Below, piece by piece: positions 38,312 through 48,482 of a DNA stretch of 64,000 bases. The translations under genes and the position numbers were made by a program. The first letter of the stretch is position 1, and every line of letters starts with the position of its first letter. Under the pieces are notes generated by a model. The model did no database searches and was not told the origin of the DNA. It worked only from the letters and a program-made list of their open reading frames with translations. The DNA comes from Blautia sp. OF03-15BH (GTDB lineage: Bacteria > Bacillota > Clostridia > Lachnospirales > Lachnospiraceae): assembly GCF_003463065.1 (NCBI RefSeq), contig NZ_QSCM01000004.1:1-64000 (forward strand). The letters are read 5' to 3'.

Positions 38312-38548
38312 ATGCAGAAAATCAGACCAGATATGGATATCGGTAAAAATATTCAATCTCTCAGATACAAAAATAATCTAACGCAAGACCAGGTCATTGC
38401 AAAATTGAATCTCATGGGTATTGTCATATCCAAAAGCACTTATGCCAAACTGGAAACAAACCGCATGAACATCAAAGTGTCTGAGTTAATCGCTCTGGCA
38501 AAAATCTTTCATACAGATATCAATGCATTCTTTGATGGTCTGCTGTGA
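38312..38548 (+). CDS. XRE-family transcriptional regulator
   Basis: 78 residues, almost entirely one Cro/C1-type HTH (NIQSLRYKNNLTQDQVIAKL ... SKSTYAKLE). AAGGAG site upstream. Divergent from the gene at 37798-38193 with a 118-bp gap, so it probably controls the ABC-3C cassette. A missing C-terminal sensor domain fits a simple repressor. Confidence 0.87.
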   Translation: MQKIRPDMDIGKNIQSLRYKNNLTQDQVIAKLNLMGIVISKSTYAKLETNRMNIKVSELIALAKIFHTDINAFFDGLL

Positions 38549-38603
38549 TTCAACATTCACCTACTCCCTGTGTGTATATAATAATCTCTAAAAAAAAGAA
38601 CTA

Positions 38604-39882
38604 GTGTACTGTATCATTCATAAATAGCTGAATTTTCTGGTCAGTCAAACCGTTTCATGGTATACTAAAAAGAAATGGCGGTGATCTTAGATGGCAAGAC
38701 CAAGAAAATATAATATTTCATTGACAGATGACGAAGTCAAAAAGCTGAAATCAATCATGCACAAAAAACAAACATCAAAAACAGTTCGGAACAGATGCCA
38801 GATTATTCTTGATTTGGATGATGCACATGGCAAAGTCCTTACCCATGAACAGTCTGCCAAAACAAACTGTGTATGTATGGCTACTATTATGAATACTGTA
38901 AAGCTTTATTCCGAAAAAGGCATTCAGGGTATCGTTACCTTAAACCGTAATGTTAATTCTGATAATGCTCATAGAAAATTGGACGGACGTGCCGAAGCAC
39001 GTATCATCGAAATAGCATGCAGTCCTGCACCTGAGGGTCATTCCCGATGGACACTTCGTTTACTGGAAGAACAGGCAAAGATTGTGCTTGATGTCCCAGT
39101 CAGTAAAGATACAATCGGCAGGGCTTTAAAAAAAATAGGCTTCGACCTCACATGAATGACTACCGGTGTATTCCTTCGAAAGATGATGCTGATTTTGTAG
39201 CCTGTATGGAAGAGGTTCTTGATATTTATGAACTTCCATATGATCCGATGTATCCGGTTGTCTGTATGGACGAAAAGCCATATCAGCTTTTAGGTGACGT
39301 AAGAGAACCATTGCCAGCCCGCCCAGGTGATGATCAGAAAATAGATTCTGAATACAAGAGAAATAGTACTTGCAGCATTTTTGCGTTTGTTGAACCCCTT
39401 GGTGGAAAACATCATGTGAGCGTTCATGAACACCGCACAGCAGTTGACTGGGCAACAGAAATCAAATATCTGTCAGATGTCATGTTTCCGGATGCGAAGA
39501 AGATCATTCTGGTAATGGATAATCTTAACACACATAAAGCAGCTTCTCTTTATAAAGCATTTCCACCAGCGGAAGCACGAAGGATCATAAAACGACTTGA
39601 GATTCACTATACGCCAAAACATGGAAGCTGGCTTGATATGGCAGAAATTGAGCTGAATGTAATGACGCGCCAATGCCTTTCACGCAGAATAGCAAGTATT
39701 GAAAAACTCAAGTGTGAGTTATCTGCATGGGAACGGGAGCGTAATTGTAATACAGCTAAGATACAGTGGCACTTTCAAACTGGAGATGCACGCGAAAAGC
39801 TGATCTCTCTGTATCCGAAACTTTCAGCTGTCACTTCTTAATCGAAGTGACAGCTATGCTAAATATGAATGATACAAGATAC
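38604..39882 (+). mobile_element. IS630-family insertion sequence
   Basis: 1279 bp flanked by TA on both sides (38602-38603, 39883-39884), the target and duplication typical of IS630/Tc1. Imperfect terminal inverted repeats share TGTATCATTCATA. Two overlapping transposase frames joined by an A8 slippery run. Confidence 0.87.
38691..39841 (+). CDS. IS630 transposase, two frames joined by a probable -1 frameshift
   Basis: ORF A (38691-39155) carries the N-terminal HTH. ORF B (39152-39841) carries the DDE core: VVCMDEKPYQ, LVMDNLNTHK and GSWLDMAEIELN. In the overlap the zero frame reads TTA AAA AAA ATA; slipping back one base in the run of eight A (39128-39135) gives AAT AGG CTT CGA CCT, restoring the conserved NRLRPHMNDY. 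This is a typical programmed frameshift site, so the transposase may be functional. Confidence 0.85.
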
Positions 39883-40030
39883 TAGTCTATATTCTTATCG
39901 GATATAAACCAGTTCTTTTTCTTTCCATCCATATTATTTTTACTACTCATATTAATCATTCAATATTCCCCTACTGCATACACATATTTTTTCATTATCT
40001 GTACATACAGTACCTATATTCTATCCCATA

Positions 40031-40537
40031 TCAACTGTATACACTCCATATACAAGCTATCTTGTTACACCAGTTTACATCTAAAATCAGGATCTCCGCT
40101 TTGTGGGAAAGTGCCAACAGCAGATTGAATTTCACCTTCATGCCTTCAGATAGCTCGTGGGGCGTCTTATTCTCATCAAGACCAAAGAGCTGCATATAGC
40201 GCCGATAAGCAGCCTCTTCCCGGTTTTGATAAAAACTTTTTGTTACTGCTGCGATGTCGCAAAGTTTCTTCCTTGGATACCAGCTGACGCTTCCGGTGGA
40301 ATAACCGATGTGCTGTTTAATTTCGGCTTCGTGTCCGACAAGCGGCATCCCGGAAAAAATGATCTCGCCTCCGCTTGGATGCACCAGGTTCAGTATAGAT
40401 TTGATCGTCGTTGTTTTTCCGGCACCATTTCTTCCGATAAAGCCCGTAATTCTTCCTCTTTCCAGCGTAAAAGACACATTCTGAAGCCGAAAGGCCGGAT
40501 ACTCTTTTGTGAGATTTCTGATTTCTGCAATACCCAT
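40031..40537 (-). pseudogene. 3'-truncated ABC transporter ATPase
   Basis: BcrA-like ATPase from the ATG at 40537 (AAGGAGTGATAACT in front). Walker A GFIGRNGAGKTT, Q-loop region and signature LSEGMKVKFNLLLALS are present. The protein stops right after the Walker B core EILILD, where unrelated codons follow. D-loop, H-loop and the rest are gone. The truncation point at about 40078 probably marks an IS-linked deletion. Confidence 0.85.
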
Positions 40538-40749
40538 AGTTATCACTCCTTCATATCAGTTGCAAAAATATGTTTTGTAGGATTTCTATGAACATTATAG
40601 CTTTCAGTTGCCCAGCACTCTACCAATCAAACATAACATTTTCCTGCGATTTATGTTACATTTGGTTGCCTGACTGCATTCAAAAATATAGGTTCAGCTT
40701 TTGATCAACCAGAACACTGTGTCTGTGTTCCGGGCTTTTTCATTTGGCA

Positions 40750-42353
40750 TTACAGGGTTTTGAATCGTGCGATTCCTGTTCTTCGAAGCCACAGGTAAGC
40801 GCATATGCATAAAATCACATTTGCCACGATAAAGCAGGCCATATATCCAGTAAACCCAAGCGTCCATCCGGGCAGGAGCAGAAAGCCTGCAAACAGTAGA
40901 ACCGTGTAGCCCATGCCGCCGAATGAGGTAAGTATGACCGGTGCGCTCTGCTTGATGGGCATCAGTTCGTTTGTCCATGTCAGCGTTGGCATTTTCACTC
41001 CAAGAATCAGACCGGACAATGCAGCCAGCAGTGTGTAAGAGGCCGCAAAGAAGAATATAACCAGAAACTGCATTAGAGGCAGCGGATAGACAATCGCTGT
41101 ACACACAACGCAAAGCAGCAGCGGCAAGGCTGTCAATAGGAGCTGCATCCGGATTTTCGCCTGAAAAATCTTCCATGGATTTACCAGAAGCGACTGCATG
41201 AGCCATAGGCTTTTTCCTTCCAGAGAGATGGATGGCGCTGCCATAGAATTCATAGACGCAAGGCTACAGAGCATCACACACAGAAGCAGCGGCACGCTGC
41301 CCGGAGTGTCCACAAACATAGTGTCCAACATGGCAAAGAGGCTTCTGCCCTTCCACAGCACGATAACTGCACAGCAAGGCATCAAAAAGGTGCCAAGGCC
41401 ACAATTGAGCATATAGCTGGGGCTGGCAGTGAAATGTGCAAGTTCCCGGCTCAGAGTGCCGCGTCAACACTTTGCTGCCGGATGACGGTCTCCCGGTATT
41501 TCCTTCGCTCTGTTTTTCCGGTGGAGGTTGCAATATTCAAAAAGCTGCGGGAAAGCAGCATCCACATCAGGCCAAACAGAACTGCCTGGGCAGCAGCGAC
41601 AATCAGCATTGCTTTTCCGTCTCCCACACCGACGCTGCCGAACAGGTATAGCGGGTAGGCACTGCTCTTGATCTGCGCCCCGTACACTGCTACATTGGCC
41701 AGTAACTCCTGAAGAATGCTCTGCGCTTTGAAATACACAAAGTAGTACAGGGCGATAAAAGCAAGCGAGGCCAGTACGGCAATCACGCTCTTGTGTCTGA
41801 GCTTCTGGCTGATTTTTGCCACGACCCAGCCAAGGATGCAGGAAAGCGTCAGTACAAAGACAGAAATCAAAAACATCAGGACCAACCCACCAAAAAGCGA
41901 AGATGGTGTTACGCTCGTTGTCACCCAGTAGACAATGACTGCCGGAAGAATCACAACATCAGAATACAATAACCCCATCAGGTAGACGCTGAACAACCGG
42001 GCGGCCACCAGACTTGACACCGGAATCGGCATGGACAGCAGCAAATCATTATCCTTGGGTAAATACAGCCCCGCATAAGTGTTAAACACGCTGCCAAAAG
42101 CACCCAGCAGCACGGCAATGAGTCCCATGAGCGCAAAATAAAGCCAGCTCAAGTTCGCTGATGCCAAAGGTGTGCAGAGCTTTACAGCAAGGAAGGTAAA
42201 GATTCCACCCAGCAGACCAACAATCAGCAGTGCAAACAAAGCAAAATACATCACTATGGAAATCTTAGAGCGCGCTTTATTCTTTTTGGCATCGTAGAAA
42301 TAGGAGCTAAAAATCTCAAATAATTGTTTTTTCAGCAGAAGTTTCAGCATCAT
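40750..42353 (-). pseudogene. ABC permease split by a frameshift
   Basis: About 535 residues in total, 12 or so hydrophobic segments. The upstream half (42353-41451) ends ...SVDAAL, and the downstream half (from about 41450 to 40750) continues SRELAHFTASPSYMLNC in another frame. Restoring one base at about 41453 joins them (AALLSREL). Partner of the ATPase gene directly upstream (4-bp overlap). Likely inactive. Confidence 0.8.
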
Positions 42354-43056
42354 TCTCCCTCCAGTTCCAGAAATACATCCTCCAGAGAATCATCTCCCTT
42401 GACCTCCTCCATCGTACCGGAGCGGATCAGCTTTCCACCCTTGATAATGGCCACCTTGTCGCAGAGCTTTTCAGCCACCTCCAGAACATGAGTAGAGAAG
42501 AAAATTGCGCCACCCTCGTCACAAACTTCCCGCATCATCCCTTTAAGTAAATGGGAGGCTTTGGGGTCAAGGCCTACGAAAGGCTCATCCATCAGAATCA
42601 GCTTCGGCTGGTGCAGCCATGCAGAAATAATCGCCAATTTCTGCTTCATGCCATGGGAATAGGCGGCGATGGGCTCGGCCAAATCGCCCGTCAGTTCAAA
42701 TAGATCGGCATATTTACGGATACGCAGCTTCCGTTCAGCGGCACTGACACCAAAAATATCTGCGATGAAGTTCAGATATTTGATGCCTTCATATAATCAT
42801 ACAAGTCCGGGTTATCCGGGATGTAGGCAAAGGTGTACTTACACTCCAGGGGTGCAGTCCGAATGGACTTGCCGTCAATATAGATTTCCCCGACGTCAAA
42901 TTGCAGGATTCCGGCTATTGATTTCAGCGTTGTGGTCTTGCCTGCTCCGTTATGGCCAATGAAGCCATAAATTTCACCGGGCGCAATGTGCAGGTTCAGG
43001 TCGTCCACTGCTTTTTTCCCACCGTATGTTTTTGATAAGTGTTCAATTCTCAGCAT
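42350..43056 (-). pseudogene. ABC transporter ATPase split by a frameshift
   Basis: ATG at 43056 with AAGGAGGAGAAGACA. The first part has Walker A GFIGHNGAGKTT; the second has YSHGMKQKLAIISAW signature, Walker B LILMDEPFVGLDP and the H-loop FFSTHVLE. The frame breaks at about 42790, where one base is missing (LYDY-M/E-GIKYLNF). With the permease it formed a two-gene export or resistance pump. Confidence 0.82.
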
Positions 43057-43231
43057 TGTCTTCTCCTCCTTATATCTGTTTTTTTCATCGTTACCTTCGT
43101 GGATCTGATTTTTTCTGACCGTAAGGCAATACTTCACGTGCTCAAAAGCTTTCAGATCTGCCCCAGTCTTGTCAACTACCTCTCTCTGAATACCATCCGG
43201 CATCAGCACCTCGTAAATCAGGAAACAAAAA

Positions 43232-43273
43232 ACGCAGAGTGAATCCGTTCTTTTCTTCGGTTCAGCTCTGCGT
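43232..43273. repeat. Hairpin repeat, copy 1
   Basis: ACGCAGAG...CTCTGCGT hairpin followed by TTAGCGTCTGGC. A direct copy lies at 43918-43972. The two flank the regulator gene at 43316-43825. Confidence 0.65.
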
Positions 43274-43315
43274 CTTAGCGTCTGGCTTTTTCAACTATGT
43301 TTCTTCCTTATTCAT

Positions 43316-43825
43316 TCAATTCACCTGCCTATCTGTCGGGGCCGAGATCAATGTGATCTGCCTTTGTTTACAGCCCTCTTTTACAGGAATATTCATATAT
43401 TTTACAGCAACCTGATTGATTTCAGAGAGAAAATTCATGAACTCCTCATCGTTCAGCGTCAGCGTACAGGTGGTCATGAGCAACATATCCTTTTTCGGAT
43501 CAGGAGTTCCACTGGAGAAATATTTTGCGAAGGAGGCACAAATGCCAAGAAGTGCAGTCTGGACAGCCATACCATCCGCATCATCAACTTCCAATGCGCT
43601 TTTATTCAAACTGTAAATACTCTCTACCGTTCCACGAATGCGATTTTCGCCCACCACCATGAGAATGGAATTCTCAGTCAGAATCTTCATGTGACGATAG
43701 AGGCTTGCGCTGGGAACATCCGGCAATGCCTTGCGGATTTCCTTAACGGTACCCGTTTCGTGAATAAGAATATACTGAAAGATTCTCTGCCGCACCGGAT
43801 TCATCACAATTTCTGCTAGTTCCAT
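43316..43825 (-). CDS. ArsR-like winged-helix regulator
   Basis: 169 residues. N-terminal winged helix (MNPVRQRIFQYILIH...VKEIRKALPDVPSASLYRHM), then a ligand-binding-like C-terminal half. Lies upstream of the broken ABC pump on the same strand and presumably regulated it. Flanked by two direct copies of a hairpin repeat. Intact, unlike its neighbours. Confidence 0.8.
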   Translation of the reverse strand: MELAEIVMNPVRQRIFQYILIHETGTVKEIRKALPDVPSASLYRHMKILTENSILMVVGENRIRGTVESIYSLNKSALEVDDADGMAVQTALLGICASFAKYFSSGTPDPKKDMLLMTTCTLTLNDEEFMNFLSEINQVAVKYMNIPVKEGCKQRQITLISAPTDRQVN

Positions 43826-43917
43826 ATCCCCATCCTTCCTTTATTATTCTCTATTTCTATTATATTCTCATTTATGATAATATCAAGAAGTTTTATAAAA
43901 GGTACTGAAACAAGACA

Positions 43918-43972
43918 ACGCAGAGCGAATCCGATCTTATATCAGATTCTGCTCTGCGTCTAAGCATCTGGC
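43918..43972. repeat. Hairpin repeat, copy 2
   Basis: ACGCAGAGCGAATC with GATTCTGCTCTGCGT forms a hairpin, followed by TAAGCATCTGGC. Same orientation as the copy at 43232. Confidence 0.65.
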
Positions 43973-43989
43973 AGTTTCCAGTTATTTGT

Positions 43990-45387
43990 TTACTTGTAAA
44001 GATCCTCCAAAGTAATCAACCGAACCTCTCCCCGCCCCTGTGCCTGGAGTAGTCCGTCCGTAAATCCACCTTTCGAAAAAATATAATAGTGGTAATTATT
44101 TCCTTTTCCAAATACCGATGCATAATCTCTGAGCAATTCAAGTTCATCCACACCGATTTTTTCATTCCTGTATTTGCAGGAACCGATCATATATTCTTTT
44201 CCTTCTACAGGAGTTCCAACAATATCAATCTGTATCTGCTTTTTCTTCCTGGGATCCGTTCCCCACCACTGACCAATTTCACTCAATTCAATAGGAAGCT
44301 GGTCTGCATAATACACCAGATAATCCTGACACATCTTTTCAAATATCAATCCCATATAGTCGGAAAGGTACTGCTTTACAGCGTGTGGATAGGTCTTTAC
44401 AATTCTTCCAGAATCAATTGCGCTCATATTGCCCGGAACAAATCGGTACCAGAACCGGAAAAAATTATCTGCCAGCAAATACACTGTTTTCTTGCCTGGT
44501 TTCTCTGTTATCGGTGTTTCCTTTTTCGCAATACCAAGATCAATTAACGTTTTCAGGTATTTGGATACCACTGAATTGTCCTCTCCGACCTTCGTCGTAA
44601 TATCATTCAGACGGGAGGCACCTTCAGCGATTGCCTTGATGATGGCATTATAAATAGCCGGCTCACGCAGTTCCTGCTTGAGAAGATTGGCTGGCTCCTC
44701 ATACAGATAGCTGGAACGGTCAAACAGATTGTCGAGCAATGCTTCATCTACGCTGTCTCTTACATCCAGTTTGTTGATATAATGCGGAACACCGCCTGTG
44801 ATGCCATAGATCAGCGAATTGTCCTCATCAGACAGATTCGGATGAAACACTGCTGTTTCCTTATAATCCAACGGTGCAATCTTAAACTGAGCTGTTCTTC
44901 TTCCATACAGCGGACTTTCTTTTCCAAGCACCTGATTCTCCATAAAGCTCATCGAAGATCCACAAAGAATCAGGTACATCTTGGATTCCGTCCACTTATG
45001 GTCGATGACATGCTGCAGCATGGCAGAGATCGCTGGTTTCGCCTTTGCCAGATAAGGGTACTCATCAATAACAAAGACGATTCTCTTTTCCCTGGAAAGT
45101 GCTGTCAGCTCGTCTAATGCCGCGTCATATGACCGGAACTCCGGTGCAAATTCCACATCCGGCCGTTCAAAAGTCATGATTGCTTTTGAAAGTGCCTCCA
45201 GATTTTCTTTTCCCGTTGTGTTGAGTGCCGAGAAAAAAATGGTTGGTTTTCCTTTACAGAACTCATTGATCAAGGCTGTTTTACCGACCCGCCTTCTTCC
45301 GTAGATGACAACGCATTCAAACTTATCACCTTCATATCGCTTATTCAGCTTTCTGAGCTCATTTTCACGGCAATAGAACTGACTCAT
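43990..45387 (-). CDS. AAA-type ATPase with DUF234 nuclease-like domain
   Basis: 465 residues: an archaeal-type ATPase domain (PF01637) with Walker A VIYGRRRVGKTALI and Walker B VFVIDEYPYL, a winged helix at about 255-300, and a C-terminal DUF234 PD-(D/E)XK-like domain (QIDIVG...IGSCKYRNE). AGGAGGCGAGAAA precedes the ATG. The family is widespread and of unproven function. Same general theme as the ATPase at 3793-5472 but a different family. Flanks suggest accessory DNA. Confidence 0.87.
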   Translation of the reverse strand: MSQFYCRENELRKLNKRYEGDKFECVVIYGRRRVGKTALINEFCKGKPTIFFSALNTTGKENLEALSKAIMTFERPDVEFAPEFRSYDAALDELTALSREKRIVFVIDEYPYLAKAKPAISAMLQHVIDHKWTESKMYLILCGSSMSFMENQVLGKESPLYGRRTAQFKIAPLDYKETAVFHPNLSDEDNSLIYGITGGVPHYINKLDVRDSVDEALLDNLFDRSSYLYEEPANLLKQELREPAIYNAIIKAIAEGASRLNDITTKVGEDNSVVSKYLKTLIDLGIAKKETPITEKPGKKTVYLLADNFFRFWYRFVPGNMSAIDSGRIVKTYPHAVKQYLSDYMGLIFEKMCQDYLVYYADQLPIELSEIGQWWGTDPRKKKQIQIDIVGTPVEGKEYMIGSCKYRNEKIGVDELELLRDYASVFGKGNNYHYYIFSKGGFTDGLLQAQGRGEVRLITLEDLYK

Positions 45388-45512
45388 TTTCTCGCCTCCT
45401 AGTTTTCAATATACTCATAATTCACTAACTCGTAAGTTACTTTCTTACGAGTAGAATAATTCAATTAGTTCGCAAAGTCAAGCAAATTTCCATCAAAAAA
45501 ATATGCTTAAAT

Positions 45513-46295
45513 TTATTTCCGCAACTGCTCCCGATACTCCCGCGGCGAGCAGTGATACCGGGCTTTGAAGTAGCGGGAAAAATGCTGCATATTGGTGAAG
45601 CCGCACTGTCTGGCCGCCTGCTGAACCTGTAGGGCTTCGTTGGTCAGAAGGGTTCTGGCTTTCTCCATCCGGGCGTCCAGAAGTTCTGCCTTCGGGCTGC
45701 TGTCAAAAAATTTCTTATACCAGGCAAAAAACTGGCTCTTGGAGAGACTGCTCTCCCAGCAGAGCCGTTCCACACTCCAGTCTTCCTCACAGCTGGAGAG
45801 CATTCTAAGCCGGAGTCTCTGAAATTCTTCTTTTAATTCAGAAGTTTCTCTGTCCGTATCCTTTGTTTCGGAAATCAGGTTCCTGGACAAAAAGAGAAAT
45901 AGTTCTTCCGTCAGAATCCGGCAGCGGTCTTCATAATAGGGCTGCCTCGAAAGATACTCTTTCTGAAGCAGGCGTAAGAATTCATCCAGTTCCTGAAATT
46001 TCTCCGGATAAAGAAGCCGGGAAGTCGGAAGCTGATATTGCTTTTCCAGGAAAAGATCTGTAGAAAAATGAACATAGCTGTTCCGGAATTTCTGCACAGC
46101 CTGATAATCCTGTGCTTCTCCCGGCGCATAGAGAAGGCAGGCATTTTCTCTGGAAATCTCCAATTTTCCCTTCAGATGGCACTTCATCGGTGTCTTAAAA
46201 AGTAAAAGCAGATAGTCTCCGCTCCCACCAGGCCGGTAGATCCGGTCCTGATCCGCATTTGAGCGGTTAAATTCACAGTAATTGATCTGAAACAT
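45513..46295 (-). CDS. AraC-family transcriptional regulator
   Basis: 260 residues from the ATG at 46295 (MFQINYCEF), preceded by GGAAAGGAAT; an extension to 46334 lacks a site. N-terminal cupin-like sensing half and a C-terminal double HTH (VERLCWESSLSKSQFFAWYK; QQAARQCGFTNMQHFSRYFK). Divergent from the GH51 gene and so a candidate regulator of it. Confidence 0.88.
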   Translation of the reverse strand: MFQINYCEFNRSNADQDRIYRPGGSGDYLLLLFKTPMKCHLKGKLEISRENACLLYAPGEAQDYQAVQKFRNSYVHFSTDLFLEKQYQLPTSRLLYPEKFQELDEFLRLLQKEYLSRQPYYEDRCRILTEELFLFLSRNLISETKDTDRETSELKEEFQRLRLRMLSSCEEDWSVERLCWESSLSKSQFFAWYKKFFDSSPKAELLDARMEKARTLLTNEALQVQQAARQCGFTNMQHFSRYFKARYHCSPREYREQLRK

Positions 46296-46807
46296 CGCAT
46301 ATTCCTTTCCGTTAATCGGATATTTACAATCCATCTTTGCTACATGGCTTATAACCAGAAATGAAGGCAGCCTTTTGAGAATTGCTGGAAACAGGTAAAC
46401 TTCTTTCTCATCATCCTAGTACAGTGAAAAATTAAGTATCTGCTATATTGAAGCAGGATGATTTCTTCATATGCAAGGCGGAGGAATGAGGCGTAGCGGT
46501 GGCTACGTCGATTGACGACAACGCAGCAGATGAAAAATCAGACAAGTCAATATGGCGGTTACTTAATATTCACTGTACTAGCACAGGACCGGAAGAAAAG
46601 TCAAATTTTCCGGAAGAAAAACAGTGGGCAAGATCTCATTTTCGCACTACACTTATAGTAAATTGCTGTACCTGTTCAGAGTCAACTTCCCAAGTGCTTC
46701 GCATTTCGTCGGTGCGGCGTATCCGCCAAATAGATTAGCATGACTTACACTTTTCATGGAAATCTGCCTGACTCTGAACATTTCATACGAACAGGAGGAA
46801 ATTGCAC
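46296..46807. other. Divergent intergenic region with a MITE-like repeat
   Basis: No gene. It contains the 166-bp repeat (46416-46581) and, at 46737-46780, a segment that recurs in diverged form at 18178-18225 (TTACACTTTTNCATGGAAA ... CTCTGAAC). The GH51 promoter must lie here but no clear -35/-10 pair is seen. Confidence 0.5.
46416..46581 (+). repeat. 166-bp MITE-like element, full copy
   Basis: About 20-bp terminal inverted repeats (CTAGTACAGTGAAAAATTAA at the left, mirrored by TTAATATTCACTGTACTAG at the right). A copy lacking its left end lies at about 55948-56084 in inverted orientation. No coding capacity. Confidence 0.8.
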
Positions 46808-48313
46808 ATGAAAAAAGCAGAAATCATTGCAGACAAACATTATATCATCGATGAAGTAGACCCCAGGATCTACGGTTCTTTTATCGAACAGCTGGGACGA
46901 GCTGTCTATGAGGGCATTTACCAGCCGGAAAGTCCTTTTGCTGATGAAGAAGGGTTCCGAAAAGACGTCATCGATCTCGTGCGGGAGCTGAAGGTTCCTG
47001 TCGTCCGCTATCCAGGCGGCAATTTTGTATCCGGGTTCCGCTGGGAAGACAGCGTAGGGCCAAAAGAAGAGCGCCCAGCCCGTGCCGAGCTGGCCTGGCA
47101 GGTCATTGAAACGAACGCTTTCGGTCTCAATGAGTTCGCTTCCTGGGCAAAGAAAGCAGATACCAATGTCATGATGGCTGTAAACTTAGGCACCCGCGGT
47201 CCGGAAGAAGCCAGAAATCTTCTGGAATACTGCAATTTTCCGGGCGGCACCTATTACAGTGACCTGAGAAGAAAGCACGGCTATGAAAAACCGCATAATA
47301 TCAAGCTCTGGTGCCTGGGAAATGAGATGGACGGCCCCTGGCAGATGGGGCACAAAACCGCTTACGAATACGGCCGTACTGCTGAGGAAACCGGCCGGAT
47401 CATGAAGATGCTGGATCCTTCCATCGAAACGGTCGTCTGCGGAAGCTCCGGACTCACCATGCCCACCTTCGGAACCTGGGAGGATGAGGTGCTCAGCACC
47501 TGTTATGACCAAGTAGACTATATGTCCCTTCACCAGTACTACTCCAACGCTGCCAACGACACACCGGATTTTCTGGCAGGAAGTGTGGGAATGGATGAGT
47601 TTATCTCTTCCGTTGTCTCCATTCTGGACAGTGTCAAAGCAAAGAAACGCGGAAAGAAAAAAATCAATCTTTCCTTTGATGAATGGAATGTCTGGTATCA
47701 TTCTCATGAAGCAGATGAAAAGCTGGAAAAATGGGGCAAGGCACCGCATCAGCTGGAGGATATCTACAATTTTGAGGATGCTCTTCTGGTCGGCAGCCTT
47801 CTCATTACTCTCCTGAAGCACGCCGACCGTGTCAAGATCGCCTGCCTGGCACAGCTGGTCAATGTGATCGCTCCTATTATGACCTCGGATACCGGCGCCT
47901 GGAGACAGACGATCTTTTATCCCTTCGCTCTTACCAGTGCCTACGGCCGCGGAACCGTACTGAACACGCTGGTAAAAGGTCCTGTCTATGACAGCAAGAC
48001 CTACGGCGATGCCCCTTATCTGGATGCCGTTCTGGTCTGGAACGAAGAGAAAGAAGAGCTGACACTCTTTGCCGTAAACAAAGATCTGGAAGAGGATATG
48101 GAGATTCATTGCGACCTTCGCCAGTTCAGTGGTTACACGATCACCGAACATCTGGTTCTTTCCAATGATGACCTGAAGGCAGTCAATACAGAAGCTCAGC
48201 CGGATGCAGTTGTTCCTGTTCCAGGCACTTCTGTTTCTTTAAAGGATGGTCAGCTTTCCGGCTTCCTCGCCCGCCACAGCTGGAATATGATCCGCATGAG
48301 CAAACGCTCCTGA
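46808..48313 (+). CDS. abfA: GH51 alpha-L-arabinofuranosidase
   Basis: 501 residues, removing terminal arabinofuranose from arabinan or arabinoxylan oligosaccharides. The acid/base Glu is in WCLGNEMDGPWQ and the nucleophile Glu in LSFDEWNVWY; VRYPGGNFVSGFRWEDSVGP is the GH51 signature. No signal peptide, so intracellular. ATG at 46808 with AGGAGG; a TTG lies two codons upstream. Divergent from an AraC regulator. Confidence 0.95.
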   Translation: MKKAEIIADKHYIIDEVDPRIYGSFIEQLGRAVYEGIYQPESPFADEEGFRKDVIDLVRELKVPVVRYPGGNFVSGFRWEDSVGPKEERPARAELAWQVIETNAFGLNEFASWAKKADTNVMMAVNLGTRGPEEARNLLEYCNFPGGTYYSDLRRKHGYEKPHNIKLWCLGNEMDGPWQMGHKTAYEYGRTAEETGRIMKMLDPSIETVVCGSSGLTMPTFGTWEDEVLSTCYDQVDYMSLHQYYSNAANDTPDFLAGSVGMDEFISSVVSILDSVKAKKRGKKKINLSFDEWNVWYHSHEADEKLEKWGKAPHQLEDIYNFEDALLVGSLLITLLKHADRVKIACLAQLVNVIAPIMTSDTGAWRQTIFYPFALTSAYGRGTVLNTLVKGPVYDSKTYGDAPYLDAVLVWNEEKEELTLFAVNKDLEEDMEIHCDLRQFSGYTITEHLVLSNDDLKAVNTEAQPDAVVPVPGTSVSLKDGQLSGFLARHSWNMIRMSKRS

Positions 48314-48367
48314 GTAAGAAATCTCCATCCGATGCTTTTTCACTTTCCTAAAAGCAACTGCTAAAAC

Positions 48368-48424
48368 AAAAGTCCCGACCCACTACGTATTGCTCTACGC
48401 AATAGACGCAGTGGATTGGGACTT
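48368..48424 (-). terminator. Terminator of the polyamine operon
   Basis: Long hairpin (AGTCCCGACCCACT...AGTGGATTGGGACT with inner pairing), followed on the minus strand by TTTTGTTTT. It also sits behind the convergent GH51 gene. Confidence 0.75.
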
Positions 48425-48482
48425 ACTTGATTCCGCTAAAAACTTCTGACAACTCAGCAATCAAAAATCAAACAAAAACCTG

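Noticed and set aside
40694..41206. 170-residue ORF overlapping the broken permease
   Set aside because: Shadow frame of the permease; no membrane pattern or ribosome site.
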